Assembly (NCBI GenBank): GCA_050260055.1
Contig: JBLNBO010000035.1
Span: forward strand, 1 to 64,000
Length of the DNA stretch: 64,000 bases
Source: JBLMYQ01 sp050260055
Lineage (GTDB): Bacteria; Bacillota; Clostridia; Acetivibrionales; UBA4821
Direction: 5' to 3'
Part shown: in pieces, positions 1-8,329 of the stretch
How positions within the stretch are numbered: position 1 is the stretch's first letter
Layout: each line of letters begins with the position of its first letter
Notes under the pieces: model-generated
What the model saw: the letters and a program-made list of their open reading frames with translations, nothing else
Told to the model about the DNA's origin: nothing
Databases searched by the model: none
Position numbers and translations under genes: made by a program

Positions 1-287
1 AAACGCTATGGACTGATTTTCTTAAAAATCACAAATATAGATTTAGGGCACAAAAACAAATAGATAATTATATTGTAGACTTCTATTGTTCTAGACATAA
101 GTTGATTATTGAAATAGATGGTGAAATACATAATAGTTTTGAAAGGCTTGAATATGATGAAGAACGTACAAAAGTATTTGAATCTTATGATCTTAGGGTT
201 ATCAGATTTAAAAATGAAGATGTAATTTATAATTTTGAATATGTTTGCAAAAAGATAAATGAGGCTTGTATTGAATTTTCTACATAG
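1..287 (+). CDS. DUF559-type endonuclease domain protein, 5' truncated by window edge
   Basis: An open frame runs from the first bases of the window to a TAG at 285-287, so only the C-terminal ~95 residues are visible. They contain the pattern of the DUF559 / very-short-patch-repair-like endonuclease fold: a basic segment (FRAQKQI), a beta strand with a putative catalytic Asp (YIVDFYC), then the acidic strand LIIEIDGEIH and the helix-strand LRVIRFKNEDV. DUF559 proteins are predicted PD-(D/E)XK-fold nucleases, usually of unknown substrate. A start at the internal ATG (102) would cut through the nuclease core, so it is rejected. The gene is followed by gene-free DNA and converges on the minus-strand block at 801. 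Family assignment is from motif recognition; biological role unknown. Confidence 0.7.
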   Translation, partial: TLWTDFLKNHKYRFRAQKQIDNYIVDFYCSRHKLIIEIDGEIHNSFERLEYDEERTKVFESYDLRVIRFKNEDVIYNFEYVCKKINEACIEFST

Positions 288-390
288 AGCTACTTTTCGC
301 TCCCTTTTGAAGGGAGGAAAGGAGGGTATTTATACCATATATTTCTACATGCACAGAAAATGCGCCCAGCTATCAGTAATGAACAAAAAT

Positions 391-419
391 TTGACAAATG
401 TTGCACATTGAGGTATAAT
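391..419 (+). promoter_or_regulatory. Consensus sigma-A promoter without an intact gene downstream
   Basis: A perfect -35 TTGACA (391-396) and a perfect -10 TATAAT (414-419) are separated by 17 bp. Transcription would start near 426 and could run to the hairpin at 689-717, giving an RNA of roughly 290 nt with no intact ORF. Confidence 0.65.
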
Positions 420-688
420 ATTATAAAGGTACAACTATCGTTTTAAATTGTATTTTAATAAAATAACATAAACAAAACAAATATAAAAACAAAAAGAGCA
501 TTCAAAATTTTGAAAGACCCGTAACCGGAACCAAATTTCTTTTGATTCCGATACCATAGAGGAACCTGATAAAGCAATTTATCTACCTGTTGGTTCCAGA
601 GTGTTCGTTTTACAAATAAGAAACAAGACCCAAAAGATATCGAAGGAATTTTTTCTTTCCCTATTTTAAGGGATAAAACATCATATAT

Positions 689-717
689 AAAAAGACACAG
701 TTTACTGTGTCTTTTTT
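689..717. terminator. Rho-independent terminator, likely bidirectional
   Basis: AAAGACACAG and CTGTGTCTTT form a stem around the loop TTTA, with T-runs on both strands. It can end the transcript started at 391-419 and also the minus-strand VirB4-like block. Confidence 0.75.
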
Positions 718-800
718 ATTTTCTTCTACATTAATAGCAAATCTATTTAGTAAATTCGTTAACTCCCTCTAATATTGAGGCAAGGTTAGGTGGAAAGTTT

Positions 801-2732
801 TTATATTAGTGAAATCTCTGTATCATTAGATGTTATTGAAATTTGTGCTGAAGCGTTATCCAGTATTAATATCCCCTCTTGTTTTGCACACTCACCAAGG
901 AAGTCCCTCTCACCCAGTGAAAGATTAAATGCTTGTCTCAAGAACTCAAGGTCTAGCTTATCATGACGCATCAGAAGTTTAATGCTTGAATCCAAAAGGA
1001 GTGATTTAAGCTTAAAATTAACTTCGAAATCAGGGAAATTCTTTGATGATATTATCAATGTAGTATTTCTTCTTGTAGAATTTTTTGAAAGCGTAATTAA
1101 GGAGTTAATAGCTTCGGGGAAAGGAAGCAAAGGCCATGCTTCGTCTATTATCACTCTCTGCATATCTGCACGGGCCCTATCTTCGCTGTTGGAGTTTACA
1201 AATTTATCACTCAGCCATGATATAAGAACATGCTGCGTAAGAGGCTTAAGGAACCCGTCATCCAGTCCTGATAAATCAAAGGTAATAATTTGCTTGTCTG
1301 AAGGCAGGTCGATATTTGATTGACCATCAAACATTGTAATATTGCCGTCCTGTGCTCTAACAAACTGCTTCATGTATTTAATAAGAAACTCAAAGTGATA
1401 CTTATATTCAACACGGTTGTTTTGGCTGGCCTTTTCACAAAGCCTTTTGTACCAGGAGCCTATTGTTGGAAGAGTCTTCTTATTTCTTGCAATTTTAGTA
1501 CCGCCAATGAGGTTTGCGCCTTGAGAGCCAAATAGGCTTTCAGGGTTGTTATTTATTCCAAGAGAACTGTACTCCTCAGTTACAAGCTCTCTAATTATGC
1601 TTTTGGTTGTATCATTTACATATTGACTTTTTATAGGTCCTCTTGCCATTGTCGCAATTATATTTGTTATTTCTTCAATCTTTTCTTTAAGATTAAGTAC
1701 CGGTCTTTCTTTTCCGGTAATGTCATCCTTGATTATCTCAGAGTCTATTTCAAATGGGTTGAAGATATATTTAGATTTTGCGGTGATTTTGATTAGTTCT
1801 CCATCTAATGAAGCGGTCAATCTCTTGTATGTTCCTGTAGTATCGATTACTACATTATATATTTCGTTTAGAGTAGATGAACGCAAAATAAGCAGTTTTA
1901 TTGCAGAAGATTTTGTACTTTTTTCATTTCCAAAAACCAGAAAATTATAATTTCTAAGAAGTGGGTAAAAGTCATCTACAAATATTGGCTTATGATTATT
2001 TAAATTATTGCCTAAAGGGGTTCCTGAAGAGTGCCCTACTTCCAAAGACCAGAAAGGAAAGACAGTTGAAGCGGCAAAAGAATCAAAAATATTGTTCTGA
2101 TAGATTTTGGTTTTAAAATAAGGCAAATTTGATTTAAAAGCAGCTTCGTGTTCTGCCCAGAAAGACTTCATATTTACCATGCTTTTAGATATTTCTACTC
2201 CATATGTATCAGACATTCTGTCAAGGTCTTCAGCAGTTTTAGCAAATATAGATGATATTACGGTAATTTCAAAAAGATGGTTGAATTTTGTTGAAATTTC
2301 ATCTCGAAGGTTTTCTGCTTCAAGCTTTTTCTGAGTTATAAAAACACTTTGATTTGGATTATCAGGGTCAAACTCTTTTGTTAATTCAATTTCAAGGTCA
2401 TTTATTATTTGATTGAGGTTTCCCTGTGACATACTTTCAGATATAGGCTTAATAAATATTGACGTATTAGTATTGCCAAAGTTGTAAAGCGGTTTTAAAA
2501 ATTCTCCAAATTTCAGAAACCGGGGCAGAGTATTAACAAAAAATGTCCTAACATATCTCGAAGCACTGGATACCATTTTTATATGATTTAAACTGTTAAT
2601 ATCAATTTCAAAAGGACAAATCAAATCCTTTATTGTATTTTGAGCAGGTTTTTGCACATGAGAGGAAGTTGACTTAACTTCTTTATCCGGATTATTCTCA
2701 GAATTATTTTTCTTCTTTTCTTTTGAAGCCAT
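801..2732 (-). CDS. VirB4/TraC-like type IV secretion ATPase with degenerate Walker A
   Basis: This 643-residue protein has the layout of VirB4-family conjugation ATPases, which normally power DNA or protein transfer at the inner membrane. Seen: a lysine/asparagine-rich N-terminal tail, a helical middle, then an AAA/HerA-like core. The P-loop, at about residues 266-273, reads GNEKSTKS; the canonical GxxxxGK[ST] glycine is replaced by Thr. Walker B is intact (RVIIDEAWPLLP, Asp near 528), followed by the typical STRRNTTLIISSKN segment. The start is ATG after GGGAGGT. It lies 18 bp downstream of a membrane-anchored protein that may carry the VirB4 N-terminal domain. No other conjugation genes are nearby. 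Whether it hydrolyses ATP cannot be told; it could be a repurposed ATPase. Confidence 0.7.
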   Translation of the reverse strand: MASKEKKKNNSENNPDKEVKSTSSHVQKPAQNTIKDLICPFEIDINSLNHIKMVSSASRYVRTFFVNTLPRFLKFGEFLKPLYNFGNTNTSIFIKPISESMSQGNLNQIINDLEIELTKEFDPDNPNQSVFITQKKLEAENLRDEISTKFNHLFEITVISSIFAKTAEDLDRMSDTYGVEISKSMVNMKSFWAEHEAAFKSNLPYFKTKIYQNNIFDSFAASTVFPFWSLEVGHSSGTPLGNNLNNHKPIFVDDFYPLLRNYNFLVFGNEKSTKSSAIKLLILRSSTLNEIYNVVIDTTGTYKRLTASLDGELIKITAKSKYIFNPFEIDSEIIKDDITGKERPVLNLKEKIEEITNIIATMARGPIKSQYVNDTTKSIIRELVTEEYSSLGINNNPESLFGSQGANLIGGTKIARNKKTLPTIGSWYKRLCEKASQNNRVEYKYHFEFLIKYMKQFVRAQDGNITMFDGQSNIDLPSDKQIITFDLSGLDDGFLKPLTQHVLISWLSDKFVNSNSEDRARADMQRVIIDEAWPLLPFPEAINSLITLSKNSTRRNTTLIISSKNFPDFEVNFKLKSLLLDSSIKLLMRHDKLDLEFLRQAFNLSLGERDFLGECAKQEGILILDNASAQISITSNDTEISLI

Positions 2733-2750
2733 TTTTCTACCTCCCTAGTT

Positions 2751-3758
2751 TTAATTTGAGTGGGTATCTTTAATTGAGGAAGAGACTCTTAAAAAGCCTG
2801 ATTCCATTAAATCACGAAGCCTAAACATATGCTCGTCTTCGCAAAGGAAGGCAGAACAAAATAATTCTGCAAGCTGGGGCGAACTTAATATGTAAGATTC
2901 TACACCGCATCTTTTAAGGCTTTCTATAATTGAAGTGCATTTATCCTTAAGGTCATTTCGTATAATATCGAGATTGTTTTGTAATTTAAGATTTACTTTT
3001 TCATCAGGATTTATTGAAAAGTAGTTTAATACTATATAGTAATTATTCTGCATTATTGCATTGGTTTTCTTAATTTTTTCTACTTGAAAGCGAAGCTGTT
3101 TCGCATATTCATATATTCTTTGAATCTTTCTGATTCGAGCTAATATTGGAGCTAATTCTGAAGTATTAGGTTTGGAAGAGGTTTCAATTTCATTTAGCTT
3201 TTCCATCAAAGTACGCAGTTCAGTTTCATACTTTGTTTGCATAGTGTCATACATTGAAGTGGTGTCCTTATAATGAATAGTACGTGTTTGTATATATAGC
3301 TGTAGAGGAATTTCAAGATTATTTACGAAATTAGAGAAGGTTTTTTCAACTGTCATCTTTTCTTCTTTAGACATAAGTTCAAAATTAATACCCTTGCACT
3401 CAATAACCATTGCGCATATCTGATTTTTTATACCTACAAGCATATCATTGTTTATGTTGTCTATATCAAGCAAATCGACTCCCGGCTGAAGATTCGGATT
3501 TTTGTCCTTTTCTCCCTCAAGCTCTTTCTTTTTCATGCTCTTTTTAACATTTGTATTTCTTAAAAGAGCATTCTGGTCAAAAGTCTCCTGATTTTTATCA
3601 TAGGTTTTTAATTTATCGTTAAGTTCAATAAGGGTTTTATTTGGGTCTTTTTTCTTTACGACAAAAGTAACAAAAAGAATGAATACAATAACACTCAGAA
3701 TCGTAATAATTCCAATCAGTACGTAATTAATCAAATCAACGCTGTTTATCCCATCCAT
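2751..3758 (-). CDS. Single-pass membrane protein, possible VirB4 N-terminal-like partner
   Basis: The protein has 335 residues. One hydrophobic segment lies at about 11-33 (VLIGIITILSVIVFILFVTF), followed by a highly charged Lys/Asp-rich linker to about residue 95. The globular part starts near MLVGIKNQICAMVIECKGI and continues LMSKEEKMTVEKTFSNFVNN ... IPLQLYIQTR, which resembles the N-terminal domain of Gram-positive VirB4/TraC ATPases (a strand pair, a helix, then the piqi-R strand). The C-terminal half is helical, with a predicted coiled coil around 165-235. Gene order and the 18 bp gap suggest co-transcription and a complex with the downstream ATPase. The VirB4-N comparison is by eye and tentative; otherwise uncharacterised. 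Confidence 0.5.
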   Translation of the reverse strand: MDGINSVDLINYVLIGIITILSVIVFILFVTFVVKKKDPNKTLIELNDKLKTYDKNQETFDQNALLRNTNVKKSMKKKELEGEKDKNPNLQPGVDLLDIDNINNDMLVGIKNQICAMVIECKGINFELMSKEEKMTVEKTFSNFVNNLEIPLQLYIQTRTIHYKDTTSMYDTMQTKYETELRTLMEKLNEIETSSKPNTSELAPILARIRKIQRIYEYAKQLRFQVEKIKKTNAIMQNNYYIVLNYFSINPDEKVNLKLQNNLDIIRNDLKDKCTSIIESLKRCGVESYILSSPQLAELFCSAFLCEDEHMFRLRDLMESGFLRVSSSIKDTHSN

Positions 3759-3936
3759 TTATTATTAATCCCGCCTTTCGGTGCTGGTATAATGAAAAGC
3801 AATTTATTTCTCAGTAAAGATATTGACGTATATATATAGACTTATAAATATTGGAATATTTAAGACAAGCTTATTTTTATACATATATTATAACATAGAA
3901 TATATGTATAAAAAAAGTATAATTCGCCTGGATTTT

Positions 3937-6402
3937 TTAAGCTTCCCACTGCTCTGCAGCATATACCTTTAATAGTACGGGTATTCCTCTTAGCATTTTT
4001 GCAGCGGCTGTCATCATGTTTCTCGTAAGCATATCAATTGCGATATTTACAATCTTTTTATTGCACTCAAGGGTAATTATTTGATCATATATTGTACAAA
4101 GCTTAATTTTGTTCGTAAATTCTTGATTGTACGCTTCAAAATCAACAAAAGATAAGCCCAGAGCCCTTTTGAATATTTCATTCGTATACATTTCAACCTT
4201 TGAGAAGAATGCTTTATTAGTATTATTTAATATCATAATCCTTCCAAGGGATGAGGATATATAGCCATCTTTCTTTGCTTGTTTTTGAGTATCTTTTATA
4301 AGATTAATCAAATCCGGATGCACCTTTTTAAACTTTTCCTTCAAACTCATTATTTCTTCTTCTTTTAGGAATGATTTCGCGGTATTCCATGCGTAATAAA
4401 GGGTTTCCCTCTCTCCCAGATTTCTTATTATTATATCGAAAATCATCTTAGCCTGATATTTTTCATCAACAGTAACATTCTCAGATGCCTTATCAAATAA
4501 AGGTGCTGCAAAATATGAGAAAGGACCGCCTTCAGTATTGAAAGAACTAATAAGCTTGCGGTTGTTCAGAAGCTTTGCAACAACCCGTACTTCCAGGTTT
4601 TTATATTCGCCTTCAACAAGACAGTCATCTTTACCTGGTGAGATGAACGGATAGAGGCCTTCTTTATCAAAGGAATAATCTTTAGTAGAAATACTTCCTG
4701 ATGGAGTTGAAATCAGGGTGCTGTATATGCGTCCTTCTTTAATAAATTTTGAATCGAAATTCTTTATTGTACGTTCTGCACTTTCTAAAGAGGCGTACTC
4801 ATAAACTTCAAGAAGGTTTTTCTTATCAGAAAGGTAATCTTTGTTAAGGAATAAAATTCCTGTTTTCGCCAATTCCTTTTTAGATGTAATTCCATACTTT
4901 GACTCAACCAACTCCCAGACATTTTGGGGCATCGGATTAGAATATTGAGGATTGTACGGCATTCCATCTGATTCTGATTGAGCTATAGTAAATAACAGAT
5001 TTTGCTCGAAATTCAGAGTTTGTGTGAGGTTAAATTCTTGTAAGCATTCTACAAGCTTTTTCCTGAACATGAAAACGAATTTTCCGATAATAATGAAATC
5101 CTGAAAGCTAATGTCGTCAGAGCTTATATCTTTATTAGCATATCGTTTAATTAGGTTTTTCAAAGAGATATCTGCATTAAGTCCGCCTGAAAGAATGCTT
5201 ATTGCAGTACTTATGTCAAATATATGATTTACCTTGAGATTGTTCTTCAGACACCAAATAATAATCGGTTTTGCATCATAGAATATTTTTATTGGCCTTT
5301 GAGATTTTAAAAGTACATTTAAAAGGTTGATATCAATCTTATCCAAATCAATTATAAAAGTCTTTTCTTTCTCAGTTGTGACAGAAATACGTGAACCTAT
5401 TACGCCATTTTGGTCGCAAGGCCAGAAAAAGGATATACACCTGTTGTCCATAATGCTATGCTGGTATTTTACAAATTCCTGACTGTTGTTTATTAGAATA
5501 ATATTCTCTTGAGAAACATCTACCTCAATATCTAAGTGTTTTCCCTCAAGGACTATTTCTTTTATTTTATCGATATTTACGGGTTCGGAAGAATCAGTGC
5601 TCGCTTGGATGGGCAAGGCTTCTTCCTCAATAATTTCTTCAATGGGTAAACATTTTTCTATATTGATTTCTTGTTCAGGTGAATATGACTCTTCTACATC
5701 AACATTTTTGGGATTTGACGGTTTTGGGTTTGATTGCTCGGTATTTAGAACCGGAAGAGATTCTTCAAGTATTGTTATGTTTTTATTTTCAATATGTAAT
5801 ACAGGCTCAGTCATTTCAAGTTGAACTTCATTTTTTATAATTGAAGGCTCGTCTAAATCTATTTCATCCATTAATTTATTTTCAATAACAGCAGAATCTT
5901 CTAATATATTAGGCTTTTTGATTGAAGTGCTTTCTGGTGGAATTTCTTCAGCCGAAACATCTTCGACGAAAGAATCTTCCTCTCCCCCGATTACAGTAGT
6001 AGGTTCTGTTATAGGGTCAGAAAGATCAAATTCAAAGATTTCTTCGGAAACATAGTTTTTGATGTCAATTGATGCTTCTTTATCGATTTTAGATTCATCC
6101 TTATCAACAGAAGCTTTTTTCTCCGGTTCTTTTTGTTCAATAACGGGATTGGATTTCTGTAATTCAGTCTCAGATACATTGTTATTGCTGCTTGAATTTA
6201 AAACCTTTTCATCTATTTCAATTTCAGCTTCGAAAGCGCTTTCATCTTCCATTGCGGCAGCAAAAAGAATATCATCCGCTCTTGCAAACATTATAGGTCC
6301 GGATAATTCTGAAGGTTCTGCTGATACAGCTGTTTGCTTATTTTTATCATGATTTTGGGTGCTCAATTCCTTACTTGAACCTGGCTTTGTGTCATCCATC
6401 AA
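3937..6402 (-). CDS. Family A DNA polymerase-like protein with altered catalytic motifs and acidic N-terminus
   Basis: The protein has 821 residues. Residues 1 to ~310 are low-complexity, Glu/Asp/Ser/Ile-rich and probably disordered. Residues ~317-480 resemble the 3'-5' exonuclease domain of DNA polymerase I, but the DxE motif region reads FFWPCDQ, so the metal ligands look lost. Residues ~490-821 resemble the polymerase fold: motif A reads EYKNLEVR (usual DYSQIELR, so Asp to Glu, near 598), motif B keeps a Lys (YQAKMIFD, near 649) but not the usual Arg/Tyr pattern, and motif C reads YDQI (usual HDE, near 769). The first of two adjacent ATGs has good spacing to GGGAGG. It heads the minus-strand block. 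Likely a structural or regulatory derivative, or a very divergent polymerase; function unknown. Confidence 0.65.
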   Translation of the reverse strand: MMDDTKPGSSKELSTQNHDKNKQTAVSAEPSELSGPIMFARADDILFAAAMEDESAFEAEIEIDEKVLNSSSNNNVSETELQKSNPVIEQKEPEKKASVDKDESKIDKEASIDIKNYVSEEIFEFDLSDPITEPTTVIGGEEDSFVEDVSAEEIPPESTSIKKPNILEDSAVIENKLMDEIDLDEPSIIKNEVQLEMTEPVLHIENKNITILEESLPVLNTEQSNPKPSNPKNVDVEESYSPEQEINIEKCLPIEEIIEEEALPIQASTDSSEPVNIDKIKEIVLEGKHLDIEVDVSQENIILINNSQEFVKYQHSIMDNRCISFFWPCDQNGVIGSRISVTTEKEKTFIIDLDKIDINLLNVLLKSQRPIKIFYDAKPIIIWCLKNNLKVNHIFDISTAISILSGGLNADISLKNLIKRYANKDISSDDISFQDFIIIGKFVFMFRKKLVECLQEFNLTQTLNFEQNLLFTIAQSESDGMPYNPQYSNPMPQNVWELVESKYGITSKKELAKTGILFLNKDYLSDKKNLLEVYEYASLESAERTIKNFDSKFIKEGRIYSTLISTPSGSISTKDYSFDKEGLYPFISPGKDDCLVEGEYKNLEVRVVAKLLNNRKLISSFNTEGGPFSYFAAPLFDKASENVTVDEKYQAKMIFDIIIRNLGERETLYYAWNTAKSFLKEEEIMSLKEKFKKVHPDLINLIKDTQKQAKKDGYISSSLGRIMILNNTNKAFFSKVEMYTNEIFKRALGLSFVDFEAYNQEFTNKIKLCTIYDQIITLECNKKIVNIAIDMLTRNMMTAAAKMLRGIPVLLKVYAAEQWEA

Positions 6403-6497
6403 TACTGCCTCCCTGAAACAAATAAAACAAAATTTATAAATATGCGATATTCTAATAATACCATAAAACTACATTTGGAGTAAATATTTTTTTCATA

Positions 6498-6540
6498 ATT
6501 GACAATTAACGGTTGACGATTGATAATTTATAATTGATAA
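6498..6540. repeat. Degenerate TTGACAATT-type short repeats
   Basis: About four imperfect copies of a unit like aTTGACaaTT follow one another in the intergenic space upstream of folC. Similar runs occur inside tpiA (17377-17410, opposite orientation) and at 60243-60287; weaker traces lie near 8805, 35170 and 50144. Confidence 0.55.
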
Positions 6541-6580
6541 GAAAATCGAATACTGTAAACATACTAATGGAGGTAGGCAC

Positions 6581-7873
6581 TTGAATACATCTAAAAGTCT
6601 TGAATACATAGAAAAAACTGCAAAATTCGGAAGCGACTTAAGCCTGGATAGGATTTCGGTATTGATGTCTCATCTGGGCAATCCCCAGGACAATCTCAAA
6701 TTTGTCCATGTGGCCGGAACAAATGGAAAAGGGTCTACATGTTCAATGATTGAATCAGTTCTTATTAAAGCTGGTTATAAAACAGGAAAATTTATTTCAC
6801 CTCATCTTGAGCATTTCAATGAACGAATTTCTATTAATGGGTTATATATTTCAGATGATGATATTGAGAGGTTGAGCATAATTGTGATGGAAAAGGCCCA
6901 AAGGATGGTTGGTGATGGGTTTGAACATCCTACCCAGTTTGAAATAATCTGTGCAATGGCCTTTGAATTTTTTTATGAACAGAAATGTGACATTGTTGTT
7001 CTTGAAGTAGGCCTTGGCGGGAGGCTGGATGCTACAAACATAATTAAAAACCCTTTGGTTTCGGTAATAACCACCATTTCTTATGACCATACTGACAGGC
7101 TTGGATTTTCTCTTGCTGAGATTGCAAAAGAAAAAGCAGGAATAATAAAACATGGCTGCATGGTTATTTCGGCACCGCAAGAAGCGGAAACAGCAGACAT
7201 TATCACTGAAACATGCAAACAAAGGCAGTGCGATTTATTTATGGTTGATGAAAAGAAGCTTATAGAGAAACAAATGCAGGAAGGATTTCAGGTGTTTGAT
7301 TTTGAAGGCTATACCAATCTCAAACTTGAGCTTCTTGGCTGGCATCAAATTATAAATGCATCAGTGGCAATCAAAGCAATTGAAGCATTAAAAAATTGCG
7401 GCTTTGAAATAAGCAGCGGTTGTATATTTCAGGGGCTAGAAACAGCACGCAACAATGGGAGGTTTGAAGTCCTGGGGTATAATCCCGAAGTTTTAATCGA
7501 TGGGGCACATAATATTAGTGGAATAAACGCTTTGAAGGAAGCTTTAACTAAGTATTACAGTGGCAAAAGAATCATTCTTGTTATGGCAGTCCTTTCGGTA
7601 AAAAATTATCAGGAAATGGTTGATATTCTTGCCCCGATTGCCGATTTGTGTATAGTTTCAGAACCAATAAGCGATAGTGCGCTTTCGGCAGAAGAGCTGG
7701 CGGGATGTTTTAAGAAGAATAAGAAAGACTGCATCATTGAGAAAGATATTAACAAAGCTGTAGATATTGCATTAAATAAAGCTCAAAAACAGGATGTGAT
7801 TTGTTTTTGCGGCTCACTCTATTTCATTGGCCGTGTAAGAACATGTTATTTGGATAAGAAACGCAATATTTGA
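6581..7873 (+). CDS. folC: Bifunctional folylpolyglutamate / dihydrofolate synthase
   Basis: The 430-residue protein belongs to the Mur-ligase-like FolC family, which attaches glutamate to dihydropteroate and to folates in an ATP-dependent reaction in the cytosol. Seen: the P-loop VAGTNGKGST at about 43-52, the segment SPHLEHFNERI, the family motif EVGLGGRLDATN and, in the C-terminal domain, IDGAHNISG. Length is normal for the family. The start is TTG, chosen because ATGGAGGT lies at the correct distance upstream and no ATG is available. It is divergent from the PolA-like gene and sits 96 bp before the spoIIA operon. Confident. Confidence 0.93.
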   Translation: MNTSKSLEYIEKTAKFGSDLSLDRISVLMSHLGNPQDNLKFVHVAGTNGKGSTCSMIESVLIKAGYKTGKFISPHLEHFNERISINGLYISDDDIERLSIIVMEKAQRMVGDGFEHPTQFEIICAMAFEFFYEQKCDIVVLEVGLGGRLDATNIIKNPLVSVITTISYDHTDRLGFSLAEIAKEKAGIIKHGCMVISAPQEAETADIITETCKQRQCDLFMVDEKKLIEKQMQEGFQVFDFEGYTNLKLELLGWHQIINASVAIKAIEALKNCGFEISSGCIFQGLETARNNGRFEVLGYNPEVLIDGAHNISGINALKEALTKYYSGKRIILVMAVLSVKNYQEMVDILAPIADLCIVSEPISDSALSAEELAGCFKKNKKDCIIEKDINKAVDIALNKAQKQDVICFCGSLYFIGRVRTCYLDKKRNI

Positions 7874-7916
7874 CAAAAAAATAATCACAATAATCCAAAA
7901 CCTTACATTTTTCTTT

Positions 7917-7945
7917 GAAGGGAATAAGTTGAACGTATAGAATAT
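7917..7945 (+). promoter_or_regulatory. Candidate sigma-H promoter of the spoIIA operon
   Basis: GAAGGGAAT (7917-7925) and ATAGAAT (7937-7943) are separated by 11 bp. This matches the Bacillus sigma-H pattern RnAGGAwWW - 11/12 - RnnGAAT with one mismatch, and spoIIA is a classic sigma-H target. Inference from pattern and position. Confidence 0.5.
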
Positions 7946-7969
7946 ATTTCCTGGAAGGAGGAGGATATT

Positions 7970-8329
7970 TTGGATTTGGAATTTGTTAAGGAACTTAGTA
8001 CGTTGATTGTGAAAATTAACTGTGAATTAGACCACCATTCTTCCGATTCGCTAAGGAGAAAGGTTGACGGAGAAATACAAAGATATATGCCCCAAAATTT
8101 AGTTTTTGACTTTGATGGCGTTAGATTCATGGATAGCTCTGGAATCGGGATGATTATGGGAAGGTATAAGAATATAAAGAGGTATGATGGAAAGGCAGTA
8201 ATGGCAAATGTTAGACCGGAGATAAAAAGAATCTTTGAAATGTCAGGAATCACAAAGATTATTCCGCAGTACGCTAATTTGGCCAAAGCGCTTGAGGGCA
8301 TACAGGGGGGTAAGAAGGATGCAATATGA
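7970..8329 (+). CDS. spoIIAA: Anti-sigma F factor antagonist SpoIIAA
   Basis: This 119-residue STAS-domain protein is the anti-anti-sigma factor that frees sigma F from SpoIIAB in the forespore. The phosphorylatable serine lies in MDSSGIGMIMGRY, the hallmark of the family. The start codon is TTG, preceded by AAGGAGGAGG at good spacing. The 3' end overlaps spoIIAB by 11 bp, indicating translational coupling. The following genes (spoIIAB, sigF) confirm identity. A sigma-H-like promoter lies just upstream. Confidence 0.95.
   Translation: MDLEFVKELSTLIVKINCELDHHSSDSLRRKVDGEIQRYMPQNLVFDFDGVRFMDSSGIGMIMGRYKNIKRYDGKAVMANVRPEIKRIFEMSGITKIIPQYANLAKALEGIQGGKKDAI

Larger units (their letters stand above)
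288..800. other. Gene-free interval with promoter, terminator and possible decayed ORF
   Basis: No intact gene is visible in this 513 bp stretch. It holds a short inverted motif rich in CCCTT/AAGGG (about 298-318), a consensus promoter at 391-419 and a terminator hairpin at 689-717. Between them, two overlapping plus-strand frames around 490-660 look protein-like (one reads FERPVTGTKFLLIPIP then stops, the next reads EEPDKAIYLPVGSRVFVLQ), which would fit a small gene broken by a frameshift. It could equally be a non-coding RNA. Neither reading is secure. Confidence 0.4.

Noticed and set aside
298..330. CCCTT/AAGGG inverted motifs (also near 20938, 29410 and 32130) as one repeat family
   Set aside because: The short purine/pyrimidine runs differ in arms and loops, and overlap Shine-Dalgarno-like sequences; not enough for a shared element.
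982..1950. Three plus-strand open frames inside the VirB4-like gene
   Set aside because: They lie opposite a long gene with clear ATPase motifs, have no ribosome binding sites and no recognisable domains.
801..6402. Complete integrative conjugative element or prophage
   Set aside because: No integrase, relaxase, coupling protein, structural genes or attachment sites are visible next to the block.
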